DNA of 59,965 bases from UA16 sp965661575 (GTDB lineage Bacteria; Bacteroidota; Bacteroidia; Flavobacteriales_D; Sanyastnellaceae): NCBI GenBank assembly GCA_965661575.1, contig CBFIEJ010000006.1, positions 1-59,965 on the forward strand. Direction: 5' to 3'. Below the pieces are notes generated by a model. It did not search any database, was not told the origin of the DNA, and saw only the letters and a list, made by a program, of their open reading frames with translations. Positions within the stretch are counted from its first letter, which is position 1; each line of letters begins with the position of its first letter. This document shows, one piece after another, positions 18,526-27,394 of the stretch. Both the position numbers and the translations under genes were made by a program.

Positions 18526-18548
18526 GCTTTTGATTTAACGCATTGATT

Positions 18549-18578
18549 AGCCCCCTGGAAACAGGGGGCTTTTTTTTT
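18549..18578 (+). terminator. rpsT intrinsic terminator
   Basis: A perfect stem AGCCCCCTG/CAGGGGGCT with loop GAAA is followed by a run of about nine T. It is a textbook Rho-independent terminator. Confidence 0.9.
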
Positions 18579-18635
18579 GGAATTGAGCGGCAGAAGCGTT
18601 GGTCATGAGAGCCTCCCACTACAAAGGGCACAACA

Positions 18636-19301
18636 ATGGAAGGTGAAAGGCCGAGGGAGAAAATGTTGCTTGAAGGAGCGCAGGCGCTTTCAGATCGTGA
18701 GTTGTTGTCCATTTTGATTGGGTCGGGGATACGCGGTCGGCCTGTTCATCGCGTGGCCCAATCCCTTTTGGATGCAGCGAAAGGTGATCTGGCAGTCTTG
18801 TCCAAGATGCCCCCAGAGGGTTATGCTTTGGTCGAGGGAATCGGGATTGCCAAAGCAGTCCAGATTTCGGCGGCGCTTGAATTGGGTCGTCGTAGGCAGG
18901 TGAAGGCGAAACGACGTGACTGCAATGAAATCATACGCAGTTCCAAGGATGTCTACGATCGGCTTGCTCTGAAAATGGCAGATTTGGGACATGAGGAGTT
19001 TTGGATTTTGTTGCTTCGCAGATCGAATGCTGTCATGAGTGAGGTGATGATCAGCCGCGGCGGTTTGACAGGCACAGTTGCTGATCCTAAGGTCATTTTT
19101 TCGAAGGCTTTGGCCATGCGAGCTGCCGGAATTGTAGCGATTCACAATCACCCTTCAGGCAATAGCAAACCAAGTAGAGCGGACCGCGAACTCACAAAAA
19201 ATCTTCAATGGGCAGGAAAAATGTTGGATTGTCCGTTGCTTGATCACCTCATTGTTGCAGGAGACGACTATTTTAGCTTCGCCGATGCAGGCGAACTTTA
19301 A
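18636..19301 (+). CDS. radC: RadC family protein (JAMM domain)
   Basis: 221 residues, close to the usual ~225. The N-terminal helix-hairpin-helix region (ERPREKMLLEGAQALSDRELL) precedes the C-terminal JAMM metallo-domain with EVMISRGG and HNHPSGN followed by Ser and Asp at the metal site. RadC is widely annotated as a DNA-repair protein, but its activity is not settled. Starts at ATG 18636; the next gene begins 12 bp after its stop. Confidence 0.95.
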   Translation: MEGERPREKMLLEGAQALSDRELLSILIGSGIRGRPVHRVAQSLLDAAKGDLAVLSKMPPEGYALVEGIGIAKAVQISAALELGRRRQVKAKRRDCNEIIRSSKDVYDRLALKMADLGHEEFWILLLRRSNAVMSEVMISRGGLTGTVADPKVIFSKALAMRAAGIVAIHNHPSGNSKPSRADRELTKNLQWAGKMLDCPLLDHLIVAGDDYFSFADAGEL

Positions 19302-19313
19302 GGTAAACCTCCT

Positions 19314-20423
19314 TTGAAAACACTTTTGACCATTGTAGGCGCTCGACCGCAGCTGATGAAAGCAGCGGCATTTAGTCATGCAATAGAATTGAATAAGGAG
19401 TTGATCAACCAGGTGTTGCTTCATACGGGGCAGCATTATTCACATGATATGTCCGGCCGTTTTCAAGAAGAACTTCAATTGCCAAAGATTGACATTCAAT
19501 TGCATGTAGACGGAGATCCTTGCCTCCGAATGGGGCAAATGATGAAGGGTGTCAGCGATGCCATTGCCAAGGTGGAACCGGATGCGGTCGTGGTATTTGG
19601 CGATACGGATTCAACGTTGGCTGCTGCGCTTGCGGCTTCACGAGCACAGGTGCCGGTGGTTCACATAGAAGCAGGTTTGCGCTCCTTTGATCGTCGAATG
19701 CCTGAGGAGCACAATCGAATCTTGACCGATCAGCTGAGTGACGTGTTATTCTGTCCATCTCAATCGGCTACAGAACAGCTGGCAGCGGAAGGCCTTGCAA
19801 CGGGGAGTCGTCCAAGATTGCGAGTGGAGGCGGTAGGAGATCTGATGCTTGATACTGCCCGCTTCTTTGGTGGTGACCCCACATCAAAAGGCCTTCAAAA
19901 GTCCCATTCAGTATTGTTGACGTTGCATCGTCCTTCCAATGTGGACCACCAAGAAACGTTGGTTGACTGGATCGAGGCGATTGCGAATCACGCCAAGAGG
20001 CAGGGGCTGAAGGTGTTGTTTCCAGTTCATCCCCGCACGCGGAAGGGCCTGGTCGCACAATGGGGCGATGGATGGAAAACCGCATTGTCAGATAAAAACA
20101 TTGACGCAAGAGAGCCAGCAGGTTATTTGCAGATTTTGGAATGGTTGAAGGAGGTAGACGAGGTTTGGACCGATTCTGGAGGGCTGCAGAAAGAGGCGTT
20201 TTTCATGAAGCGCCCAGCGCTTGTGCTTCGAAAATCCACGGAATGGAAAGAGTTGATAGAGGGTGGTTTTGCCGCTTTGTGCGCTGAATCAACGGAACTG
20301 CGCACCGCGCATTCTGCCTTGATGCAATCCGCAGCCAAGGCGAATTATGAACAACCAATTTATGGAGACGGACGCGCTGCTCACCACATGGTCAATTCAC
20401 TCATCCAATGGCTGAATCATTGA
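19314..20423 (+). CDS. wecB: UDP-N-acetylglucosamine 2-epimerase (non-hydrolysing), TTG start
   Basis: 369 residues. It interconverts UDP-GlcNAc and UDP-ManNAc for surface polysaccharides. Family motifs: VGARPQLMKAA (8-18), VVVFGDTDSTLAAALAA, HIEAGLRSFDRRMPEEHNR, LTLHRPSNVD, and TDSGGLQKEAF near the end. The initiator is TTG at 19314: the first in-frame ATG is residue 15 and would delete the nucleotide-binding GxRPQ loop. It is followed, with a 16-bp overlap, by a polysaccharide-deacetylase gene, so both probably serve a cell-surface glycan. Confidence 0.94.
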   Translation: MKTLLTIVGARPQLMKAAAFSHAIELNKELINQVLLHTGQHYSHDMSGRFQEELQLPKIDIQLHVDGDPCLRMGQMMKGVSDAIAKVEPDAVVVFGDTDSTLAAALAASRAQVPVVHIEAGLRSFDRRMPEEHNRILTDQLSDVLFCPSQSATEQLAAEGLATGSRPRLRVEAVGDLMLDTARFFGGDPTSKGLQKSHSVLLTLHRPSNVDHQETLVDWIEAIANHAKRQGLKVLFPVHPRTRKGLVAQWGDGWKTALSDKNIDAREPAGYLQILEWLKEVDEVWTDSGGLQKEAFFMKRPALVLRKSTEWKELIEGGFAALCAESTELRTAHSALMQSAAKANYEQPIYGDGRAAHHMVNSLIQWLNH

Positions 20424-21766
20424 TTCTATGGCTCGCCGATGAGGTGGATGGCCCCAACGAGCGTCACCAGTATGTTGCGCGCATCGCGTTTGACGTGATT
20501 CTGAAATGCGACTACCGATGGGCAGCCAATGAAGCAGAATGGTTGGGAAGCTCAAGGCGCAAAATTCAATACGGCGGAGCAGTTCCAAAAGACAAGACGC
20601 AGGTGAGTTGGATACCCTCAGCGGGTTTGTTGAGTGAATCCGGTACGTCCGTACCCTCTTGGATTTGGTCGGACGCTTCAAATGAGGCGACGCCCGGCGG
20701 TACCCGACTTCCGTTTGGGGTGCGAATCGAATCTGAAGGCAAGGCAAGGGTTTTTAGTGATTGGTGGAGTTGGTTGTTTTGGATGACGACACGACTGGAA
20801 GAGTACAAGTTTGGGAAGGATGAGCGTGATGTTTTTGGGCGTATCAATGGGCGATCTACACTGGCATTTCAAGAGAAATGGTTGGCGCGACCAGAAGTCG
20901 AGTTTCGTGTCATTGAATGGGCCAAGTCTTGCCGCCTTTTTCATGCAACATCCGATTATCAAGTGGTCCCAACGGTTGACGTGGACAGCGCGTTTGCTTT
21001 CAGGCACCGATCGATCTTTATGACCATCGCAGCGACGGCTCAAGATGTTTTGAAGGGACGATGGCAGCGTTTTGGGGCTCGAGTAAATACGTTACGAGGG
21101 GCGGAGTCAGATGCCTATGACACCTACGCATGGTTGGAGCAGTTGCACGAAAAGATGGGATTGCGTGCGATTTACTTTTTCTTGTTGGCCAACAGAGGAA
21201 GGTATGACCGGGGCTTGTCTTGGAAGTCTTCAGGACTGCAAGTTCAAATCCAGTCATTGCAGAAAACAGCCGACGTTGGGATTCATCCCGGATTTGCCGC
21301 TCACGAGTCGACTTCTGCCGAAGAAATGAAAACTGAGATTGTTCGATTGACCAAAATCACAGGCGAAAAGGTGGTTCGCTCGCGCCAGCATTACCTCTTG
21401 CAGCAGCCCGGTGCGAGCTGGAGAAGACTTGAGTCGATGGGGTTGAAGGAGGATCACACATTGGGATTTGCCGACGTCATTGGTTTTCGGTCGGGAATGT
21501 CCCGAGCGTTTCCTGCATATGATGTGATCAATGAGAAAACAATGGGTCTTGAATTGCACCCTGTTGCAGCAATGGATGCGACACTCATGCGTTACTTGTG
21601 TCTCACTCCGGAAGAGGCCGTGGATCAGGTGGTGAGATTGGCTGATGCGACGAGGGAAGTCGGTGGAGTTTTTCGCCTGCTCTGGCACAATGAATCTGTG
21701 AGCGATATTGGCGAGTGGAAAGGGTGGAGACAGGCGTATGAAGAAATGTTGAAACGAATCCATTAA
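20408..21766 (+). CDS. Polysaccharide deacetylase family protein (DUF7033-like N-domain)
   Basis: 452 residues without a signal peptide. The N-terminal ~150 residues resemble the Bacteroidota-specific domain that precedes deacetylases. The NodB-like part starts at VVPTVDVDSAFAF, where the DVD supplies a metal Asp. IGFRSGMSRAFPAYDV (RxxxxxFPAYD) and LELHPVAAMDATL are C-terminal active-site-like segments, and IHPGFAAHES holds a His that could be a ligand. It probably removes acetyl groups from a surface or capsule sugar. It overlaps the wecB homologue by 16 bp, so the two are likely translationally coupled. Confidence 0.85.
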   Translation: MAESLILWLADEVDGPNERHQYVARIAFDVILKCDYRWAANEAEWLGSSRRKIQYGGAVPKDKTQVSWIPSAGLLSESGTSVPSWIWSDASNEATPGGTRLPFGVRIESEGKARVFSDWWSWLFWMTTRLEEYKFGKDERDVFGRINGRSTLAFQEKWLARPEVEFRVIEWAKSCRLFHATSDYQVVPTVDVDSAFAFRHRSIFMTIAATAQDVLKGRWQRFGARVNTLRGAESDAYDTYAWLEQLHEKMGLRAIYFFLLANRGRYDRGLSWKSSGLQVQIQSLQKTADVGIHPGFAAHESTSAEEMKTEIVRLTKITGEKVVRSRQHYLLQQPGASWRRLESMGLKEDHTLGFADVIGFRSGMSRAFPAYDVINEKTMGLELHPVAAMDATLMRYLCLTPEEAVDQVVRLADATREVGGVFRLLWHNESVSDIGEWKGWRQAYEEMLKRIH

Positions 21767-21778
21767 CTGAAACAAGCG

Positions 21779-22438
21779 ATGCTACATAACTTGAGCGAAT
21801 CACCGGGGATTTCCCACGAAATTCTTGCCCAATTGCGGGATGTCGAACTGCAATCAGATCGGGCTCGATTTCGAGCGAATCTGGCGCGCATGGGAGAGTG
21901 CATGGGGTATGAAATCGCCAAGGAGCTGAAGTTCGTGTCAGGTACCGTTCAAACTCCGCTTGGCCAAGCCGATGTGCGGCGGTTGCAAGACCCTCCTGTG
22001 CTCGGAACGATTTTGCGCGCTGGCTTGCCGATGCATGACGGCCTGAGTCGGGTTTTCGACCAGGCAGACCATGCATTTGTTTCTGCTTGTCGGGAGTATG
22101 AAGATGCTGATCATGAACGGTTTCGAATCGGCATCGGGGCAGTGAGTTCCCCGAGTCTTGAAAATCGAACGTTGATTTTAGCGGATCCAATGCTCGCCAC
22201 AGGTGCGTCTTTGGAGCAAGTGCTGGCATTGATGGTGGAGCGCTTTGGGAAGCCCGCTCAAATTCACATCGCAGCAGTCATTGCGAGTGAAGAAGGAGTG
22301 CATAAAATGTTGAAAGCCCTGCCCGAAAATGGCCACCTCTGGGTTGGAGAAGTGGATGCGGTGCTGACTTCCAAAGGATACATCCATCCCGGACTGGGCG
22401 ATGCGGGCGACTTGGCCTTTGGTACCAAGATGAATTGA
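21779..22438 (+). CDS. upp: Uracil phosphoribosyltransferase
   Basis: 219 residues. It makes UMP from uracil and PRPP in pyrimidine salvage. Recognised by RAGLPMHDG (where most homologues have RAGLPM/L), the PRPP-binding LILADPMLATGASLEQ, and the C-terminal uracil-binding YIHPGLGDAGDLAFG. Starts at ATG 21779, 12 bp after the deacetylase stop, and is followed one base later by a small membrane-protein gene. Confidence 0.95.
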   Translation: MLHNLSESPGISHEILAQLRDVELQSDRARFRANLARMGECMGYEIAKELKFVSGTVQTPLGQADVRRLQDPPVLGTILRAGLPMHDGLSRVFDQADHAFVSACREYEDADHERFRIGIGAVSSPSLENRTLILADPMLATGASLEQVLALMVERFGKPAQIHIAAVIASEEGVHKMLKALPENGHLWVGEVDAVLTSKGYIHPGLGDAGDLAFGTKMN

Positions 22439-22439
22439 T

Positions 22440-22883
22440 ATGCCCGGACCATTGGAAACCATATTGTGGATGCTCGCGGCCATAGCCAAGTTTGTCGTCA
22501 CACCATCAATTATGATTGGTCGGGGCATCGGCTGGCTGCCTACAGTTCTCATCTGCAGTGTCGGTTCGGCTTTCGGAGTGTTGCTTTTTTTCTATTTTGG
22601 TAAATGGTTGTTCAAGAAATGGAGCGAATGGCGTGGCCAAAAAAACTCCAAGGGGCCGGTCTTTACTCCGGGTCGTAGGCGTTGGGTGAGGTTTCGAAGA
22701 CGGTTTGGTTTGTGGGGTTTGCTCGTTGTGTCCGGTTTGATTTCTGTGCCTATTTCGTCAGTTTTGGCTTCTAAATATCACATTAAGGACTCCCGTATGC
22801 CGGCTTTGTTGATCCTCGCCTTTGTGATTTGGACTGTGGTTTTGACATCCTTGTCTTGGCTTGTGGCCAACGATTTTTTCTAA
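22440..22883 (+). CDS. Small integral membrane protein of unknown function
   Basis: 147 residues. About four hydrophobic segments are visible (roughly 5-25, 32-55, 88-110, 120-143), separated by a strongly basic cytoplasmic-type loop at ~57-88 (KKWSEWRGQK...RRRWVRFRRR). The segment GLWGLLVVSGLISVPISSVLA is loosely reminiscent of small multidrug-export/DedA-like proteins, but I cannot assign a family. It starts one base after the upp stop, so it is probably cotranscribed. Confidence 0.75.
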   Translation: MPGPLETILWMLAAIAKFVVTPSIMIGRGIGWLPTVLICSVGSAFGVLLFFYFGKWLFKKWSEWRGQKNSKGPVFTPGRRRWVRFRRRFGLWGLLVVSGLISVPISSVLASKYHIKDSRMPALLILAFVIWTVVLTSLSWLVANDFF

Positions 22884-22910
22884 GTGCATCTGAAAAATTA
22901 ATTTCTACCA

Positions 22911-23621
22911 ATGCTACCTGATCTTTTTTTCGACCTCGACCGAACACTCTGGGACTTTGACCGCAATTCCCGTGAAGCTTTGAATGAGATATTCCTTGAA
23001 TTGGCTCAACCTCAACTTCCGGGCAATCATACGGCAGCAGAGTTCATTGCGGTCTATGAGGTGGAGAATGAACGGTGCTGGAAAGCTTACCGAGAGGGAA
23101 CGCTAACCCAGCAAGAACTGCGTCCTTTGCGTTTCAAACGTTCCGTTGAAAAGCTCGGAATCGCTGAATTCGAAGGCATGGATGGATTGGCAGAGTCAAT
23201 GGGAGAGGCGTATGTCAAGCGTGCTCCGTATCGCACTGCCTTGTTGGACGGAGCAATGGAGGTTTGTTCAGAATTGCAGGAGCGCGGTCATCGCATGTTT
23301 ATTTTAACCAATGGCTTTGAGGAAGTCCAGCACATCAAAATGCAGAATTCAGGGCTGTCTCCTTACTTTTTGAAAGTACTCACCAGCGATGCATTGGGGT
23401 TTAAAAAACCAAGACGTGAGGCCTTCGATCGAAGCCTTGCGCTGACGGATTCAAGTGCATCACGAGCGATCATGATCGGAGATGACATGGAATGTGATGT
23501 GCAAGGCGCTCACGATGCTGGATGGCGCTCCATTCACTTCGACCCCGTTGGAAATCGGTCAAATGATACTTTTCCGCACATTGCCAACTTGCGTGAATTG
23601 TTGGAGCTGCCGCTGGCCTGA
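22911..23621 (+). CDS. HAD-superfamily nucleotidase, YjjG type
   Basis: 236 residues, the usual length. HAD motif I is FFDLDRTLWDFD (7-18, nucleophile Asp and the second Asp with Arg between them), motif II is ILTNG, motif III is the Lys in GFKKPRREAF, and motif IV is MIGDDMECDVQGA. The YjjG subfamily hydrolyses nucleoside monophosphates, including non-canonical pyrimidine nucleotides, which fits proximity to upp. Specific substrate inferred from subfamily resemblance only. Confidence 0.9.
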   Translation: MLPDLFFDLDRTLWDFDRNSREALNEIFLELAQPQLPGNHTAAEFIAVYEVENERCWKAYREGTLTQQELRPLRFKRSVEKLGIAEFEGMDGLAESMGEAYVKRAPYRTALLDGAMEVCSELQERGHRMFILTNGFEEVQHIKMQNSGLSPYFLKVLTSDALGFKKPRREAFDRSLALTDSSASRAIMIGDDMECDVQGAHDAGWRSIHFDPVGNRSNDTFPHIANLRELLELPLA

Positions 23622-23671
23622 ATTGAGGAATTGGACTAACTTCCTTTTTTTAACACTACACCGCACACCCT

Positions 23672-23998
23672 ATGGCTCAAGAAGACCGCCCCAATTCCAA
23701 AAAGCTCAACATCGATTTGCCAGAAGAAGAGGCCCAAGGTGTCTATTCGAACTTGGCTGTGATCACGCATAGTCCCGTTGAATTTGTCGTGGATTTCGCT
23801 CAAATAATGCCGGGGATGAAACAGGCCAAGGTGCGAAGTCGAATCATATTGGCACCGCATCATGCGAAGAGGTTGCTCCAGGCGTTGAATGAGAATGTGC
23901 AGCGATTTGAGCAGCAACAAGGCCCCATTCAAGCTCCCAAAGGCAATCAAGACCCAGCGATGCCGCTAACCTTCAGCGGACCTCAAGGAGAAGCTTGA
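23672..23998 (+). CDS. DUF3467 domain protein
   Basis: 108 residues, soluble. The core is YSNLAVITHSPVEFVVDFAQIMPG followed by AKVRSRIILAPHHAKRLLQALNENV, which is the DUF3467 pattern. The C-terminal ~30 residues are Gln/Pro-rich and probably disordered. Function unknown. The stop lies 5 bp from the convergent dihydroorotase-like stop, with no visible terminator between them. Confidence 0.88.
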   Translation: MAQEDRPNSKKLNIDLPEEEAQGVYSNLAVITHSPVEFVVDFAQIMPGMKQAKVRSRIILAPHHAKRLLQALNENVQRFEQQQGPIQAPKGNQDPAMPLTFSGPQGEA

Positions 23999-24003
23999 TG
24001 GCT

Positions 24004-25287
24004 TCAGTTGCGCAGAAATGATCTCGTTCCTTGGACTGTGCCCAGCGGGTTTCCGACCAAGGTTTGTCCATGTTTCGCAATGGATTCGGCGACGTTCGCC
24101 CCTTTGGTGATTCCTCGATTCTTCCACGGTTCTCCGGGGTGAAACCAAGTCAGGTCAGCCAACTCTCCAGGCATGATGGGATTGTGTTCAAAACCTAGAA
24201 CTTTTCTTGGGCCAGAACTCAAAGCATTGACCGCAGCGGTGAGTGCGTCTTTTTTAGAAACGGAGTGCAGCGCGCTCAGGGCTACAGGAAATGTGGATTC
24301 GATGCAGGCCATTCCAAAAGAAGCGAGGCTGAACTCTACGTCGTGATGTTCCAAATCCTCTGGCCTGTGATCTGAGACAATGGCATCAATCGTTCCGTCG
24401 ATTATTCCGTGTCGCAGCGCCTCACGATCTGTCTGAGCTCTGAAGGGAGGCAAGACCTTCAAGGTCCCATCGAATGCATGGAGATCTTCATCAACAAAAT
24501 GAAGATGATTGGCCGTCGTAGCGCAAGTGACATTCAATCCGCGCGCCTTGGCGGCGCGAATCAGTTCGACGGACTCTGCAGAGGAAATGACGGAAAAGTG
24601 CAGTTTTCCACCCGTGTATTTTAAAACTTCAAGGTCGCGTTGGATGCGCATCACTTCCGATTCAGTCGGATTCCCGGTCACCCCCATGTGAGTGCTTGTG
24701 CTACCTTCATGCATCTGTGCGCCTGCGTTCAACCCCATGTCCAATGGCAAGCTGATGACGGGTTGGGTCAGTTCGTGAGCATATTCTAACGCTCGCCGCA
24801 GCATTTCAGTTTTGTCGATGGGTGCGTCATCTGAAAAAGCAACAGCACCTGACGCGGCGAGATCGTGCATTTCAGAAAGGGATTGACCGTTTGACTTCTG
24901 TGAAACAGTGGCCACCGGGTGCAGGGTGCAGGCGTGGTCATGAGCTTGAGCTTGGAGGAAGGAAACTGCTGATTTATTATCCGGCGTTGCGTGGGGATTG
25001 GCATTCAAAACCACATGAGTGAAGCCTCCATGTGCTCCAGCATTTGCGCCGTTTTCCAAGCCTTCTTTGTGCTCAGCTCCAGGGTCATAAAAGTGGGATT
25101 GCAAGTCAACCCAACCTTGTGATACGGCTGCACCTTGGGCATGCCACTCTTCTGCATGGGGTGGTGGCTTTAAATCTGGAGCGATCGCAGCGATGGTTCC
25201 CGCCTCGATCAGGATATCTCGAACGAGTCCGTGGTGTTCGCTTTGGGGGTCTATGACCAAAGCTTTCTTGATGATTATGCTTTCCAT
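24004..25287 (-). CDS. pyrC: Dihydroorotase-family protein with degenerate metal site
   Basis: 427 residues of the amidohydrolase superfamily, class I dihydroorotase branch (GWVDLQSHFYDPG at 58-70; IVSDHRPED near residue 310). The standard ligand motif DxHxHxR reads D61-L-Q63-S-H65-F-Y67, so one metal His and the substrate Arg are missing. The later PHH motif reads ANHL. Other Bacteroidota homologues also lack canonical ligands, so this is a lineage trait rather than decay. It may be an altered dihydroorotase or a non-catalytic partner of aspartate carbamoyltransferase; the sequence cannot decide. The start overlaps the upstream BatA gene by 13 bp. Confidence 0.85.
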   Translation of the reverse strand: MESIIIKKALVIDPQSEHHGLVRDILIEAGTIAAIAPDLKPPPHAEEWHAQGAAVSQGWVDLQSHFYDPGAEHKEGLENGANAGAHGGFTHVVLNANPHATPDNKSAVSFLQAQAHDHACTLHPVATVSQKSNGQSLSEMHDLAASGAVAFSDDAPIDKTEMLRRALEYAHELTQPVISLPLDMGLNAGAQMHEGSTSTHMGVTGNPTESEVMRIQRDLEVLKYTGGKLHFSVISSAESVELIRAAKARGLNVTCATTANHLHFVDEDLHAFDGTLKVLPPFRAQTDREALRHGIIDGTIDAIVSDHRPEDLEHHDVEFSLASFGMACIESTFPVALSALHSVSKKDALTAAVNALSSGPRKVLGFEHNPIMPGELADLTWFHPGEPWKNRGITKGANVAESIAKHGQTLVGNPLGTVQGTRSFLRN

Positions 25288-27362
25288 GTGCGCAGTAAAA
25301 TCGTCTCAATCGCCAAGGCGATTAGTGCAAATATGATGAAGGCTTTCCACAAGGGGACACCTTGTTCGGATAGTTCTATGACTTGAGGTAGGCTTGAGGC
25401 GGTAACGCTGAGCACCTTGACTTGGTTCCATCCATTCTCTTCGATGAAGGATTTGAACTCAGCGAGAGAGAAGGCAGCGTGATTTGATTCCCTGCGATCT
25501 TGGTTCAGGCCAATCGACGCCCAGCTTTGGCTCTGATCGCGAAGGACATAATGTCCAGGATTGATAGACAGACCTTCCAACAGCACCTGAATTTGACCTG
25601 GAACCTGACGAACTTCTGGAAGCCAGTCGCCTGAACTTTCATTTGTTTCAGAAGGAGTTTTTGATGGGCTGCTGCTTTGGGTGAGTTTGAGCTCTCCTAT
25701 GTTGGGAACATCGGCGGCAAGCGTCCAGCGTTTCAACGATCCGATTTCACCTGCATTGATGGGCGTCGCGTATGCACGTTCTGCCATGCGCAACAGCAAT
25801 GGAATCCAGAGGGCGTGTCGAGTCAAGTTGCTGGATTCAGCTTCAGCACTCACGTGGAAGATGAATGCTTGACCCCGATCAAGTTGACAGCGGGAGAGGA
25901 AAGGGCGTCCGAGTTCTGTGCGTGCCAATATTTCTTCGGACGAGGCGACCGTTCGATTCCAAATGCGCTTGGCATTTGGTAGATCGATCCGTTCGGGAAA
26001 TTCAGCGAACATGTTTTGAAAGAACGGGTGATTCAATTGAAGGGTACGCACACGGTCGTCGGTTTCAACCCAAGCTCCGGAACTTGGTAACCCAAGAGAA
26101 TCAAACAGTTCATTGTCAGCTATTTGACCGTTTTTAGGTAGGAAGACAATTGAGCCTCCTTTTCGAACAAAATCGGCTATTTCAAGAGCGAAGCCTGACC
26201 CTTGAGCATCCCAATCACAGAGGATGATCAGCTTTGATTTTGCGATTAATTCTGGAGTCCAACGGGAGTGAATTTCCGCGTTGTAAAGACCATTTGCGGT
26301 GCCAAAGACACGCTGGATAGATTTTGCTGTTTCGGAGCTGGTCTGTTCTGAGAGGATGGTAACTTGAATGTTATCGGTGACTTCAAAACCAAAATTCCAG
26401 TCATCATCAAATCGAATGGGAGCATCTTCGATGGAGACCACACCTTCCTTAATTCCTGCATCGCCATGGTTGAAACGTAGAACGGTATCTGTATCGAGGC
26501 CAGGGACAAGGTTGAATGTTCCGATGGCAATGCGGTCTCCATTGATACTTAAGTTCATGGGAATGCCATTCACAGCGGCGCTGGAGTTGTGGCTGAGTCG
26601 AATGCGAAGCGCAGCAGGACGAGAAGCAATGCGCATGGGTTCATCAAACCAAATAGAGTCCACCCAGATATTGGGAGATCCACCAGCGAGTTCGGGTATG
26701 AAATGCCATACAATGGTGGTGTCGGGCTCATCCATTTCATTTTCGAAAGCATGCGTTGACTGCTGCAAGTCCGAAAACAAATAAGCGGAACGCTTGGAGT
26801 CCAGTGCCTTCGTAAGTTGACTTTGGATCCGCGCAAAAACTTCTTTGATTCCACGGGCCCGTTGTGAAGTGCGGATGCTCTCTATGCGCTCAAGGGCTTG
26901 TTCTTGGGTGAGAAATTTCTGGTCCTTTCCTGAAAAATCACAGGTCAGGATTTGAAATCGATCGGTAGGACTGAATTGCTCGACCACCAGTGCGGCTTTG
27001 TTTCTTGCGGCTTGCAGCAATTGGCCCTCTTCTCCTTGGGCCTCCATCGAATGGCTGTTGTCAACGTAAAGAGAAATCGCATGACCATCGCGGTCCGATT
27101 CTGATCCAACAGAATTGTTTTGAGGAGGCAATTGGGGTTGTGCGAACGCCAAGATGATTGCGGCATAGGCAAGCATTCGGATGATCAGGACCCACCAATG
27201 TCGGATGCGCTGCATCGCGCGTGCATCTTTTTGAACCGCGTTGAGGAATGCGACCTGAGAAAAGGCCACACGCCGAAAGCGTCGAAAATGAAGAAGATGA
27301 ATGATAATGGGTATGGCCAGTGCACTCAACCCCCACAGTATTTCTGGATGCACAAATTCCAT
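25275..27362 (-). CDS. BatA-domain / von Willebrand factor A membrane protein
   Basis: 695 residues from ATG 27362. The N-terminus is the BatA signature: a membrane segment HPEILWGLSALAIPIIIHLLHF followed by the basic FRRFRRV. A second membrane segment lies near residues 60-80, then a VWA domain with an intact MIDAS start YVDNSHSME (DxSxS). The long periplasmic region is beta-rich. A last membrane helix is at the C-terminus (AFIIFALIALAIETILL). Such proteins are thought to assemble or monitor envelope complexes. It is coupled by overlap to the dihydroorotase-like gene, an arrangement I recall from other Flavobacteria. Confidence 0.9.
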   Translation of the reverse strand: MEFVHPEILWGLSALAIPIIIHLLHFRRFRRVAFSQVAFLNAVQKDARAMQRIRHWWVLIIRMLAYAAIILAFAQPQLPPQNNSVGSESDRDGHAISLYVDNSHSMEAQGEEGQLLQAARNKAALVVEQFSPTDRFQILTCDFSGKDQKFLTQEQALERIESIRTSQRARGIKEVFARIQSQLTKALDSKRSAYLFSDLQQSTHAFENEMDEPDTTIVWHFIPELAGGSPNIWVDSIWFDEPMRIASRPAALRIRLSHNSSAAVNGIPMNLSINGDRIAIGTFNLVPGLDTDTVLRFNHGDAGIKEGVVSIEDAPIRFDDDWNFGFEVTDNIQVTILSEQTSSETAKSIQRVFGTANGLYNAEIHSRWTPELIAKSKLIILCDWDAQGSGFALEIADFVRKGGSIVFLPKNGQIADNELFDSLGLPSSGAWVETDDRVRTLQLNHPFFQNMFAEFPERIDLPNAKRIWNRTVASSEEILARTELGRPFLSRCQLDRGQAFIFHVSAEAESSNLTRHALWIPLLLRMAERAYATPINAGEIGSLKRWTLAADVPNIGELKLTQSSSPSKTPSETNESSGDWLPEVRQVPGQIQVLLEGLSINPGHYVLRDQSQSWASIGLNQDRRESNHAAFSLAEFKSFIEENGWNQVKVLSVTASSLPQVIELSEQGVPLWKAFIIFALIALAIETILLRTWKA

Positions 27363-27368
27363 TCTCTG

Positions 27369-27376
27369 CAAATTTA
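27369..27376 (-). promoter_or_regulatory. TAnnTTTG -7 element of the BatA gene
   Basis: TAAATTTG on the minus strand is an exact consensus match ending six bases before the BatA ATG. It sits in a 32-bp divergent spacer, back to back with the candidate element for the opposite gene. Confidence 0.55.
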
Positions 27377-27380
27377 GCTC

Positions 27381-27388
27381 GAATTTTG
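27381..27388 (+). promoter_or_regulatory. Candidate -7 element of the TIGR02757 gene (one mismatch)
   Basis: GAATTTTG differs from TAnnTTTG only at the first base and ends six bases before ATG 27395. With the BatA element 5 bp away on the other strand, the two promoters would occupy the same DNA. Confidence 0.35.
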
Positions 27389-27394
27389 CGTGGC

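Noticed and set aside
21603..22229. 208-aa minus-strand ORF over the deacetylase end and upp
   Set aside because: Opposite strand to two real genes; Pro/Arg-rich shadow composition.
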